DNA of 64,000 nucleotides from Bog-756 sp963699105. GTDB lineage: Bacteria; Actinomycetota; Acidimicrobiia; Acidimicrobiales; RAAP-2. This document shows positions 16,527-25,045 of this stretch, in pieces. The stretch lies in contig CAVOTI010000001.1 of NCBI GenBank assembly GCA_963699105.1, forward strand, positions 558,001 to 622,000, written 5' to 3'. Under the pieces are notes generated by a model, which worked only from the letters and a program-made list of their open reading frames with translations, was not told the origin of the DNA and did not search any database. A program made the translations under genes and the position numbers. Every line of letters begins with the position of its first letter. Within the stretch, counting starts at the first letter, position 1.

Positions 16527-17917
16527 TCAGGGTCTGGTCATCGATTCCGGACGGACCGTCTCGTCGAATTGCTCGCCGCTCAGGTACCCGAGGGCGAGCG
16601 CCGCTTCCCGGAGCGTCGTTCCCTCCTTGTGGGCCTTCTTGGCCACTTCCGCCGCTTTGTCGTACCCGATGAGCGGGTTGAGGGCGGTGACCAGCATCAG
16701 CGAATCCTCGAGGTGCTGGCGGATCCGGGGCAGGTTGGGCTCCAGCCCCTCCACGCAGAATCGGGTGAAGGTCGACGACGCCTCGGCCAGAAGCCGCACC
16801 GAATGCAGCACGTTGTGGATGATCACCGGCTTGCACACATTCAGTTCGAGGTTCCCCGTGCCCCGGCCATGGCCACGGCGGCATCGTTGCCGTAAACCTG
16901 GACGCACACCATGATCATCGCCTCGCACTGGGTGGGGTTGACCTTGCCCGGCATGATCGACGAGCCCGGCTCGTTCTCGGGAAGCTGGAGCTCGCCCAGA
17001 CCACTGCGGGGTCCCGATCCCAGCCATCGCAGGTCGTCGGCGATCTTGATGAGGGAGGCTGCCAGTGTGCGCAGCGCCCCACTGGTCGAGACCAGGGCAT
17101 CGTGGGCGGCCAGAGCGGCGAACTTGTTGGGGGCGGTGACGAAGGGGAGACCGGTGAGCTCGGCTATCGCCGATGCCACCCGGACCCCGAATTCCGGATG
17201 GGTGTTGAGGCCCGTCCCCACCGCGGTGCCGCCGGCAGCCAGCTCGTAGAGGTCGTCGAGCGTCGCCTCGATCCGGCGGAGATCGGCGTCGAGCTGGGCC
17301 ACGTAACCCGAGAACTCCTGGCCCAGGGTGAGGGGAACGGCGTCCATCAGATGGGTGCGGCCGATCTTCGTGATTCCGGCGTATTCCTCGGCCTTGATCT
17401 GGAGTGCGGCCCGGAGGTGCCGGATCGCCGGCAAGAGTTTGTGGGTGATGTCCTCGACGGCGGCGATGTGCATGGCCGTAGGAAAGGTGTCGTTCGACGA
17501 TTGGGACATGTTCACGTCGTCGTTGGGATGGACGGGGACCTTCGATCCCATCACCCCCCCTGCCATCTGGATGGCCCGGTTGGAGATCACCTCGTTGGCG
17601 TTCATGTTGCTCTGCGTCCCGCTCCCCGTCTGCCAGACACTGAGGGGGAACTCGTGGTTGAGCTTGCCATCGGCCACCTCGCGAGCGGCGGCGATGATCA
17701 GTGCTGACTTTTCCGCCGACAATTTGCCCAGATCGGCATTGACCTGGGCAGATGCTTCTTTCAGGACTCCGATTGCCCTGATCAGGGACACGGGCATCCG
17801 ATCGTCCCCGATGGGGAAGTGGAGCAGCGAACGCTCCGTCTGGGCACCCCAGTACCGATCAGCGGGCACCTCGATCGGTCCCATGCTGTCCGTCTCCACA
17901 CGGGTCTCGGTGGTCAT
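16527..17917 (-). pseudogene. fumC: Class II fumarate hydratase, interrupted by one frameshift
   Basis: Fumarase of the TCA cycle, hydrating fumarate to malate. Translation from the ATG at 17917 gives 350-odd normal residues, with HPNDDVNMSQSSND, GRTHLMDA and the superfamily signature GSSIMPGKVNP, then ends abruptly after AVAMAGARGTSN. The remaining ~108 residues continue in another frame (GNLELNVCKPVIIHN, then a normal C-terminal domain). Restoring one C in the run at 16854-16857 rejoins the frames and gives a full-length enzyme of about 463 residues. Everything else is intact, so a sequence error is more likely than gene death. Confidence 0.88.
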
Positions 17918-18124
17918 GATCGGATCCTCTCCCTATCGGTCTCGGCCGGACTCCCCAAAAGACGCGCGGTGACCCTAGCGTGAACCGACCCACCGGTCCG
18001 AACGTCGACGAATGTCTCGGAGGGTCCGGCTGGGCGAGGGCTCGGCTGTTGCCGCCGTCGGTCAGGCCCTGGGCCCGGCTCGGCCGGTCTTCGGCCGTGC
18101 GACGCCCGGCCCGCCCCGCCCCGC

Positions 18125-18997
18125 CTACGAACGCAGGGCTACGCCTTTCGACCACACCTCACGGGCCGTGGCCACGTCCTCCGCCCGGGGACCGTCGCCA
18201 TCACCGGGCACTTCGAGAATGGCGGACAGTTCCTGCAGATCGGGATGGCCCAGCAGGGCGGCCAGGCCGTCCGCCCCGATGGTGCCTTCCCCGATGTTCT
18301 CGTGCCGATCCTTGTTGGCGCCGAACTGGACCTTCGAGTCGTTCAGGTGCATGCAGCCCAAGCGGTCGAGTCCGACCGTCCGCGACACCAGCTCGACCAC
18401 CGCATCTGCCTCATCGACCGTGGCAAAGGGCACTCCCGACGCCCACAGGTGCTGCGTGTCGACACAGACTCCGAGCCGCCCGTCGTCCCCGGCGGCGACG
18501 ATGACCGCGGCCAGCTCCTCGAACGACCGCCCCACCGTGTCACCGGCTCCAGCCGCGTTCTCGAGCAGGATCGGACACGGGTCGGGTGAGGCCTCCACCG
18601 AGTCCAGCGCCTCGATCAATGCGTCGGCGATCTCGGGAAGCGCAGTCTCGAAGCCGCTCCCCCGGTGGCTTCCGATGTGGAGCACCAACCCGTCGGCACC
18701 GATGCCCTGGGCGGTGGCCAGATTGGCATTGAGGCAGGCCCGCGACTTGGCTGTCAACCCCGGATCAGGCGACGCCAGGTTGATGAGATAGGTGGCATGG
18801 CAGTACGTGGCCGTCACCGAAGGGTGGTCCGACTGCGCCTGGCGATAGCCCTCGAGGACCTCGGGGCCGTACTGGGAGGGCTTCCACATCCGAGGGCTCT
18901 GCGTGAATATCTGCACAACGTCCGCTCCGATGTCGACCCCGTGCTCCAGCGCCGGGACCAGCCCTTTACCCGCCCTCACATGGGCGCCGATCCGCAT
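18125..18997 (-). CDS. nfo: Endonuclease IV (apurinic/apyrimidinic endonuclease)
   Basis: Cuts DNA 5' to abasic sites in base-excision repair using three metal ions. The 290-residue TIM barrel keeps all the expected ligand motifs: YCHATYLINLAS, VLHIGSH, LLENAAG, CVDTQHLW, MHLNDSK, DRHENIGEG and ILEVPG. Thus all nine ligands known from E. coli Nfo have a counterpart. DTQH replaces the common DTCH, which does not touch a ligand. It is divergent from the prepilin-like gene. Confidence 0.94.
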   Translation of the reverse strand: MRIGAHVRAGKGLVPALEHGVDIGADVVQIFTQSPRMWKPSQYGPEVLEGYRQAQSDHPSVTATYCHATYLINLASPDPGLTAKSRACLNANLATAQGIGADGLVLHIGSHRGSGFETALPEIADALIEALDSVEASPDPCPILLENAAGAGDTVGRSFEELAAVIVAAGDDGRLGVCVDTQHLWASGVPFATVDEADAVVELVSRTVGLDRLGCMHLNDSKVQFGANKDRHENIGEGTIGADGLAALLGHPDLQELSAILEVPGDGDGPRAEDVATAREVWSKGVALRS

Positions 18998-19126
18998 GCC
19001 GGCACCGTAGCAGCGGCCGTCCGGGGAACGGCCCTCCGGGTCGCCGTAGCCGCCCTGGTGAAAGAACGCTCAAGATGGACCCTCTGGTCGGCCGATGGAA
19101 GGGTTGGCCGCCTGACACGGCCTGAC

Positions 19127-19747
19127 ATGAGCGAGGACTCCGAAGTGGCAGGAACGCAGCGTCGCCAGCACCAGGTTTGCCGCCAGGCCACGGCCGGCAG
19201 TGACGGGTTCTCGATGATCGCCACCGTGCTCAGCCTGGTGGCCACGGCCCTGTTGGTGGCCATCCTTCTCAGCACCACCCTCCACTCGGGCGGCAGCTCG
19301 AACGCCAGCATCTCGAACGCCCCCGGCGTGGCCCAAGCGGACGCCCTGCAAGCCCAACAGACACTCTCGACCGCTCTGTCCGACGTCTCGACAGCCGCCG
19401 CCGGGGCCGGTGGCTACGGCTCGATCACCCCCTCTGAACTTTCGGGCTCCGAGCCTTCCGACACCTTCGTGGCCGGACCGAGCTCGAGTTCGTCCACCGT
19501 CAGCGTGGCCGTCAGCCCCGGTCAACCAGAGGGTGCCATGGGCGGCCCGAGTGGAAGCATCACCCTGGCAGACCGTTCGGCCGACGGAACGTGCTGGTTG
19601 TTGTGGAAGTCAGCCGGAGCCACCTGGTACGGGGCCCAGACGCAGCTTTCTTCGTGCACGGCTCCGGCGTTGGCAACGGCGCCGGCCCCCGGACCGGTGT
19701 CGTCCTCATCCATTGGTTGGGCCCAGGGAACGTTCCCGTCCCCCTAG
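19127..19747 (+). CDS. Prepilin-like / single-span exported protein, 206 aa
   Basis: The N-terminus is 27 polar residues, then DGFSMIATVLSLVATALLV, a strong hydrophobic helix directly after G-F as in type IV prepilins (cleavage would fall between G and F). The usual Glu at position +5 is absent. The remainder is Ser/Gly/Ala-rich, low complexity, with two cysteines far apart (GTCWLLW and SSCTAP) that could form a disulfide, as in pilin C-terminal loops. No pilus assembly gene is in the window. The ATG at 19127 was chosen because the frame before it lies over the nfo promoter. Confidence 0.68.
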   Translation: MSEDSEVAGTQRRQHQVCRQATAGSDGFSMIATVLSLVATALLVAILLSTTLHSGGSSNASISNAPGVAQADALQAQQTLSTALSDVSTAAAGAGGYGSITPSELSGSEPSDTFVAGPSSSSSTVSVAVSPGQPEGAMGGPSGSITLADRSADGTCWLLWKSAGATWYGAQTQLSSCTAPALATAPAPGPVSSSSIGWAQGTFPSP

Positions 19748-19815
19748 CAACCTGATCCGGTGACGATGGCCGGTGACTGTCTCGGGTGTCGGTTGGCACT
19801 GGCCACTTGGTTTCA

Positions 19816-19862
19816 GGAATAACGTACGAGTCGTATCTCAGATACCGACTGTAGGTAATTCC
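19816..19862. repeat. 47-bp imperfect palindrome in an AT-rich island
   Basis: Two 23-base arms (19816-19838 and 19840-19862) are inverted around the C at 19839. GGAAT/ATTCC forms the outer ends and TATCT/AGATA the centre. The arms agree at nearly all positions when a one-base offset in the AGTCG block is allowed. It is much richer in A/T than the surroundings and lies between two convergent genes, so a bidirectional terminator or a small dispersed palindromic element is possible. Confidence 0.75.
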
Positions 19863-19873
19863 GAGAAGCGATG

Positions 19874-19970
19874 GCGGCACGCTTGTCGGCGGGGTGCGGC
19901 ACGCTTGCCGTGCGCATGAGCCCCGCTTGCCGGCCGCATGAGCCCCGCATGCCGGCCGGATGAGCCGGGC
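19874..19970. repeat. Cluster of short direct repeats downstream of dprA
   Basis: GCGGCACGCTTG occurs at 19874-19885 and 19896-19907. A 22-bp unit beginning GCATGAGCCCCGC follows at 19914-19935 and 19936-19957 with one difference, then a partial third copy. The array fills the space up to the dprA stop and encodes nothing recognisable. Confidence 0.8.
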
Positions 19971-19976
19971 CCGCCG

Positions 19977-21174
19977 TCACCTTCGGCACCACCATCCGGG
20001 ACCGGACGACGCAGCCCCCCGTTCGACCAGCGAACCGCAGGCTTGAGCAGCCGAGGCGATCGAGAGGGTGGTACGTAGGAGGATGGTCTCGAACACCGTG
20101 GGGGTGTCGTCCAGGGCCTCCAGCACCGTACGTTCGGGCTCGCTCAGCCCCGGACCGTCGGCCGCATGACCGGAGCGGAGCGCCCCATCCCCTCCCCCGA
20201 CCGCCCTCGCACGATCACGGGAGGGCGCGTGACTCGAAGCCGCCGGACCCGGCCGACAGGGGGGAGCGCCGCGGCCGGTGCGGGCCAGTGACAACGCCAC
20301 CAGGACGTCGGTGGCGTCACGAACGGGAATGCAACCGTCGACGAGTAGGCCGTTGGTGCCGGCCGAGGAGGCGCTCCTCACCGAACCGGGTACCGCACAC
20401 ACCGGGATAGACCTGCGTGCTGCGGCGTCGGCCGTGTACAACGAACCGCCGCCGTGGTGGCTCTCGACCACGACGACCACATCGGACAGGGCGGCGATGA
20501 TGCGGTTTCGGGCCGGGAACACACGGGGTTGGGGCTTGGTACCGAGCGGAGACTCGGCCAAGACCACCCCTCTGGCTGCCACCTCCTCCCACAGATCCCT
20601 GCTCGATGCCGGGTAGACCTCGTCCAATCCGGTCCCGACGACGGCCACCGGCGGAGCCGCGCCCCCGTCGGTGAGGGACGTGGCACGCACCACGCCGGCG
20701 TGGGCGGCGGCATCGATGCCCCGGGCCAGACCGGACACGATGCTGATGCCGTCGGCGGCCAGGTCGACGGCCAGCTCGGAAGCCACCTGGCGCCCATAGG
20801 GCGTGGCCGACCGGGTCCCGACGATGGCAACCCGCGGGCTGTGCTCGAGCGCGGCCGGGCTCCCCAGGGCGAACAGCACCGCCGGAGCACCGGGGTCTCC
20901 CGCCAGCGAGTCGGGATAACCGCCATAGCCGAGGGCCAACACCGTCACCCCGGTGCCGGCATAGCGGTCCGCTACCTCGTCGACATCGGTGGCCCGGGCC
21001 GAGGCCAGGAACCTCCGACCCGGGTCGGCGGGATGCGTGCCCGCTTGAAATTGCCGACCACGCCATGGTGGTAGAGAACCCGTCGGTGATCTTGGCCAGC
21101 CGTACCGGGGTCATCCCCGGAAGTCCGGCCAGGGCGGCGGCGTGGGCCTCGACTTCGCCCAGGGTGCTCACCAC
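19977..21174 (-). pseudogene. dprA: DNA-processing protein DprA, interrupted by one frameshift
   Basis: Loads RecA on incoming single-stranded DNA in natural transformation. The N-terminal helix-hairpin region (LAGLPGMTPVRLAKI) starts at the GTG at 21174. The Rossmann core with VGTRSATPYGR, SGLARGIDAAAH, PQPRVFPARNRIIAAL and the C-terminal winged helix are in a different frame. Removing one A from the AAA at 21048-21050 (TTT in the gene) joins them into AWSAIQAGTHPADPGRR and one ~398-residue protein. It overlaps the upstream comM gene by seven bases, a common pairing. Probably intact in the organism. Confidence 0.88.
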
Positions 21175-22730
21175 TTCGAGCCCAGCAACAGTTCACGTTG
21201 GCACCGGAGCACCAGCGCCTCGCTGAGATGCGACTCGTCGATCAGCCGGGGGCCGCCTTCCAGATCGGCCACGGTGCGGGCCAGTCGACGGACCCGGTGC
21301 AGCCCCCGGGCGCTGAGGACGCCCGACCGGACGTGACGCTCGATGATCCGGGATGCCGCCTCGTTCATCGGAGCCACCTCGTCGAGGCGGGAGCCGGGAA
21401 GGTCGGCATTCACCGCGAACCCCCGCCCCTCGGCCAAGTGGCGGGCCTCGGCCACTCGCTCGGCGATCGTCGCCGATCCCTCCGGTTCGTGGTGGCCGAT
21501 CAGGTCGTCGAAGCCGGGGCGCTCGATCCGCACGGCGATGTCGAACCGGTCGAGCAGAGGCGCCGACAGGCGCCTCCCGTAGCGCTCCCGGGCAGCGGTC
21601 GTGCACCGGCAGGCCCCGGGTATCCCGCCCTCTCCGCAAGGACACGGGTTCATGGCCCCGACGAGAATGAAGCGAGCCGGGAAGGAGGTCGATCCCCGGG
21701 ACCGGCTGACCCGGACCTGTCCGTCCTCCAGCGGCTGGCGGAGGGCGTCGAGGACGACGGCGGGGAACTCGCCCATCTCGTCGAGGAAGAGGACGCCGCC
21801 GTGGGAGAGGCTGATCTCACCTGGACGCATCCAGGCCGTGCCGCCACCGATCATCGCCACCGGAGACGCCCCGTGATGGGGGAAGCGGAACGGCGGCCGA
21901 TCGATGAGGCCGCCAGTGGGAAGGGCGAGTCCGGCCACCGAGTGGATCCTGGTCACTTCCAGGGCCGTGGTCCGGTCCAAGTCGGGCAGGAGACCGGGAA
22001 GGCAGGTGGCCAGCATGGTCTTTCCCGATCCCGGTGGACCGACCAGCAGGACATGGTGTCCTCCCGTGGCCGCCACCTCGAGAGCTCGTCGCGCCATACG
22101 TTGGCCCCGTATCTGGTCCATGTCGACACCCGCCGGGTCCGTCTCCGACCGACTGGCAGCCGACCCGGGAAAAGCACCTCCGACCCCGGTGTCCGTAGCC
22201 GGCCCGGCGGCGGCCGTGGTCCACGGTGCCCGTCGGCCCAGCCGGTCGACCAGGGACCGGAGGTCCGGAGCAGTGCGGACCCCGGTCTGTCCGGCCAGGA
22301 CCGCCTCCCCTGCCGACTCGGCCGGCACCACCAGCCGGTATCCGCCCAGAGCCTCGGCCAGCACCACCGTCCCGGGTACGCCGCGCAACGAGCCGTCGAG
22401 GCCCAGCTCGCCCACGAAGGCCAGGCCCTCGACGTCCGCCGGGTCCAACGCTCCTGAAGCCACCAGCACGCCAATGGCGATGGGGAGGTCGAGGCCGGCA
22501 CCGCCCTTCCTCATTCCCGACGGAGCCAGGTTCACGGTCACCCGGCGCAGGGGCCAGCTGAGACCGCTCGACAACAGCGCCGCCCGAACCCGGTCACGGG
22601 ATTCCCGAACGGCTGCGTCAGGCAGTCCGACCACGGTGAACCCCGGCAGGCCGTTGGACACGTGGACTTCGACGAATACGAGCTGGCCGTCGACCCCGAT
22701 GAGGACGGCGGAGGGAACAGCGGCGATCAT
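21168..22730 (-). CDS. comM: ComM/YifB family AAA+ ATPase (Mg-chelatase-like)
   Basis: A hexameric branch-migration helicase that aids integration of transformed DNA. Of two ATGs, the one at 22730 is preceded by GGAGG at a good distance, which decides the start (520 residues). N-terminal Lon-like domain: VGLPDAAVRESRDRVRAAL and VNLAPSGMRKGGAG; AAA+ core: GPPGSGKTMLA (Walker A), FLDEMGEF (Walker B); a CPCGEGG...C zinc-like cluster lies after it; C-terminal Mg-chelatase domain includes SARGLHRVRRLARTVADL. Paired with dprA, it suggests competence ability, although no uptake genes are seen here. Confidence 0.95.
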   Translation of the reverse strand: MIAAVPSAVLIGVDGQLVFVEVHVSNGLPGFTVVGLPDAAVRESRDRVRAALLSSGLSWPLRRVTVNLAPSGMRKGGAGLDLPIAIGVLVASGALDPADVEGLAFVGELGLDGSLRGVPGTVVLAEALGGYRLVVPAESAGEAVLAGQTGVRTAPDLRSLVDRLGRRAPWTTAAAGPATDTGVGGAFPGSAASRSETDPAGVDMDQIRGQRMARRALEVAATGGHHVLLVGPPGSGKTMLATCLPGLLPDLDRTTALEVTRIHSVAGLALPTGGLIDRPPFRFPHHGASPVAMIGGGTAWMRPGEISLSHGGVLFLDEMGEFPAVVLDALRQPLEDGQVRVSRSRGSTSFPARFILVGAMNPCPCGEGGIPGACRCTTAARERYGRRLSAPLLDRFDIAVRIERPGFDDLIGHHEPEGSATIAERVAEARHLAEGRGFAVNADLPGSRLDEVAPMNEAASRIIERHVRSGVLSARGLHRVRRLARTVADLEGGPRLIDESHLSEALVLRCQRELLLGSKW

Positions 22731-22932
22731 GGCGCCTCCGGTCATTGGTGTCCGGTCGGAGCCCGCATCGGATGGCAGGTACCCCGTTCCGGAAGGTGAC
22801 GATTGGAGGGTCCCCGTTGTGCTGCCGTCGTGCCGGCGGGACCCCGAGACACGGCCGGAACCCTACGGATGGGGTGTCACAACGCCACCCCCGCCGGCTC
22901 GCAGACGCCCCCGAACGGCGCCCGGCTTCGGT

Positions 22933-23726
22933 TCAGCGGCCCCTGAACTCCGGGTCACGCTTTTCGACGAAGGCCCTGATCGCCTCGGCGGTGTCCTCGG
23001 TGCCGAAGTTGAACGCCTGCGACCGCGTCTCCTTCTCGAGTGACTGATCGAAGGAGAGGCCGAGGGAGTTGTTGAGCATGGACTTCGTCAACGACAGGGC
23101 CAGCGGGGGTCCGGCGGCCAGGCGTCTGGCCCACTCGTCCACGAACCCGTCCAGTTCGGCGTCGGGTACCACTCGGTTGACCACCCCGAACGACACCGCC
23201 TCCTCGGCGGTGAGGATGTCGGCGAAGAAGGCCAGCTCCTTGGCCCGGTGCAGGCCTATCAGGCGCGGCAGCAGCCACGAGGCGCCGAAGTCGACCGACA
23301 GGCCGCGCTCGGTGAAGATCTGGGAGAACCGGGCCGAGGCCGAGGCCACCACCAGATCGCGACCGAGAGCCATGCTCATACCGGCGCCGGCGGCCACGCC
23401 CCCGACCTTGGCGATCGTGGGCTTCGGGATCTGGTGCAGGCGGAGGGCGACCTGTCCGAGGGCCCGCATCTGCACCAGAAACGGGTCGCCGGGCCGTCCG
23501 GCGACATTGGAGGCGTCGCCCAGATCCGCCCCCGAACAGAACGCGCCCCGGCGCCGGTCAGCACCATCACCCGGTCGTGACGATCGGCGGCCACATCGTC
23601 GAAGGTGTCGAGCAGCTCCTGCCACATGGTCCCGTTGGCCGCGTTCTTGCGGGCCGGGCGGTTCATCGTGACTTTCACCACCCCGTCGTCGCGCTCCACG
23701 ACCAGGGTCTCGAGCTTGTCGGGCAT
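22933..23726 (-). pseudogene. Enoyl-CoA hydratase/isomerase, interrupted by one frameshift
   Basis: A crotonase-fold enzyme that hydrates enoyl-CoA in fatty-acid breakdown. From the ATG at 23726 the first ~55 residues are normal (VVKVTMNRPARKNAAN, MVLTGAGA). The frame is then lost, and the rest continues one frame over from AFCSGADLGD to the C-terminus FVEKRDPEFRGR. One extra C at the run 23546-23549 would restore GAGGAFCSGADL and a full protein of about 264 residues. The oxyanion-hole regions (FCSGADL, GVAAGAGMSMAL) are both preserved. It lies alone between comM and yraN. Confidence 0.87.
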
Positions 23727-23794
23727 TCCGGCAGCCTAGACATCCCGCGTTTCCAAACGACCCGGCCAGCTGACGGACGAGGCCGCCCGGCCGG

Positions 23795-24205
23795 TCAGAA
23801 AGCGTCTTCGATGATCTCGAGCTGATCGGCGGTGATGGAGACCACGTCGAAGCGCACCTCCACCCGGTCCCGGCCCGCCGCCGGGGTGAGCTCGGACAGC
23901 CAACGGGCCGCCAGGCGACGGATCCTCCGCTGCTTCGACTCCAACACCGATTCGGCACCCGTTCCGAACCGCCCGGAGCTCCGGGTCTTGACTTCGCAGA
24001 AGACCACCGTCCGGCCCCGGCGGACGATGAGGTCGATCTCGCCCTGGCGGCGGCGCCAGTTACGGTCCAGGACCTCGTAGCCGTGGCTCTCGTACCAGTC
24101 GGCAGCCCGGCCCTCGCCCTCGGTGCCGAGGACCCGGCGCCGGTCGGAGGGATCCGGGACCCCGGACCGATGGCGGGGTGGGCGCCCGGCGGCGCCCCCG
24201 CTCAC
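23795..24205 (-). CDS. YraN/UPF0102 family endonuclease-like protein
   Basis: A small nuclease-fold protein widely conserved next to rnhB, rplS or dprA genes; function unproven. The PD-(D/E)XK-like core is visible: GEGRAADWYESHGYEVLDRNWR, GEIDLIVRRGRTVVFCEVKTR (E, D and ExK). The GTG at 24205 overlaps the stop of the DUF2469 gene and gives 136 residues, slightly longer than the usual 115-125 because of a Pro/Arg-rich N-terminus. Longer starts would read into the neighbour. Confidence 0.9.
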   Translation of the reverse strand: MSGGAAGRPPRHRSGVPDPSDRRRVLGTEGEGRAADWYESHGYEVLDRNWRRRQGEIDLIVRRGRTVVFCEVKTRSSGRFGTGAESVLESKQRRIRRLAARWLSELTPAAGRDRVEVRFDVVSITADQLEIIEDAF

Positions 24206-24495
24206 AGGTCCTTCTCGGGGAGGCGCTCGATATTGACGTCGCGGAAGGTGAGGATCCGAACCGAGGGAACGAACCGGGCCGGGCGGTACATGTCCCAGAC
24301 CCAGGCGTCGTTCAGTTGCACTTCTACGCACGCCGGTGTCGACTCCGACCGGACGGTGACGTCGACACTGTTGGCCAGGTAGAACCGCCGCTCGGTCTCC
24401 ACTACGTAGGCGAAGAGAGGCAGCACGGCCCGGTACTCCTGCACGAGAGCCAGCTCGATCTCCGACTCGTACCGCTCGAGGTCCTCTTCGCTCAT
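24202..24495 (-). CDS. DUF2469 family protein
   Basis: An actinobacteria-specific small protein of unknown function that is regularly found between rplS and yraN. The ATG at 24495 starts MSEEDLERYESEIELAL, the conserved opening; FAYVVETERRFYLANSVDV and a C-terminal RPARFVPSVRILTFRDVNIERL complete the family pattern. At 97 residues it is normal size. Its stop overlaps the yraN start by four bases. The family's restriction to Actinomycetota supports the assignment of the organism. Confidence 0.92.
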   Translation of the reverse strand: MSEEDLERYESEIELALVQEYRAVLPLFAYVVETERRFYLANSVDVTVRSESTPACVEVQLNDAWVWDMYRPARFVPSVRILTFRDVNIERLPEKDL

Positions 24496-24554
24496 GGCGC
24501 CCGGCCCTCCGTCACCGCGCCCCACCCACGCCGAGGCCGGCATGCGAGCCGCTC

Positions 24555-24908
24555 TCAGGCGCGGGCAGTCCGCCGCTCCTTGATCTTGGCGGCCTTGCCG
24601 TGCCGATCACGCAGGTAGTACAGCTTGGCCCGGCGGACATCGCCCAGAGACACCACCTCGGTGAGGGCGATGACCGGAGAGTGGATCGGGAACGTCCGCT
24701 CCACTCCGACACCGAAGCTGACCTTGCGCACGGTGAAGGTCTCACGCACGCCGGTCCCCTGCCGGCGGACCACCGCGCCCTGGAACACCTGGACCCGCTC
24801 ACGTGTCCCCTCGACCACCCGGACGTGCACCTTGACGGTGTCGCCGGGACGAAAATCGGGAACGTCGTCCCGGAGGCTGTCGCGGTCGATGATGTCGGTC
24901 GGGTTCAT
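24555..24908 (-). CDS. rplS: 50S ribosomal protein L19
   Basis: Ribosomal protein at the 30S-50S interface. The 117 residues contain RPGDTVKVHVRVVEGTRERVQ, FQGAVVRRQGTGVRETFTVRKVS, and FPIHSPVIALTEV, the standard L19 signature, ending in a basic tail. It follows trmD in the usual rpsP-rimM-trmD-rplS order, with a 137-base gap to the trmD stop that contains a GC hairpin but no gene. Confidence 0.97.
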   Translation of the reverse strand: MNPTDIIDRDSLRDDVPDFRPGDTVKVHVRVVEGTRERVQVFQGAVVRRQGTGVRETFTVRKVSFGVGVERTFPIHSPVIALTEVVSLGDVRRAKLYYLRDRHGKAAKIKERRTARA

Positions 24909-25045
24909 TGGGCGCGTCTTTCCACGATTGGTTCGGGCTCTCCCCCGCTGGAGTCCCGCTCGTCAGCCGCACCCGGAACCCTCCGGGAGCGCTGGTGATC
25001 CGGGCCTTCGGTGCGAACACCGGGCATAGCCGGCGCCAACGAGGC

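Noticed and set aside
16258..16884. 208-residue minus-strand frame between the P450 and fumC genes
   Set aside because: It covers the fumC C-terminus in the wrong frame and has no family-like sequence; the gap holds short GC repeats.
21041..21060. Programmed frameshift in dprA
   Set aside because: The site has no slippery heptamer or downstream pseudoknot, and dprA is not known to be frameshifted; a one-base sequence error is simpler.
24909..25045. Riboswitch or leader between trmD and rplS
   Set aside because: A GC hairpin can be drawn around 24968-24992, but it matches no known leader class; it may be only local base composition.
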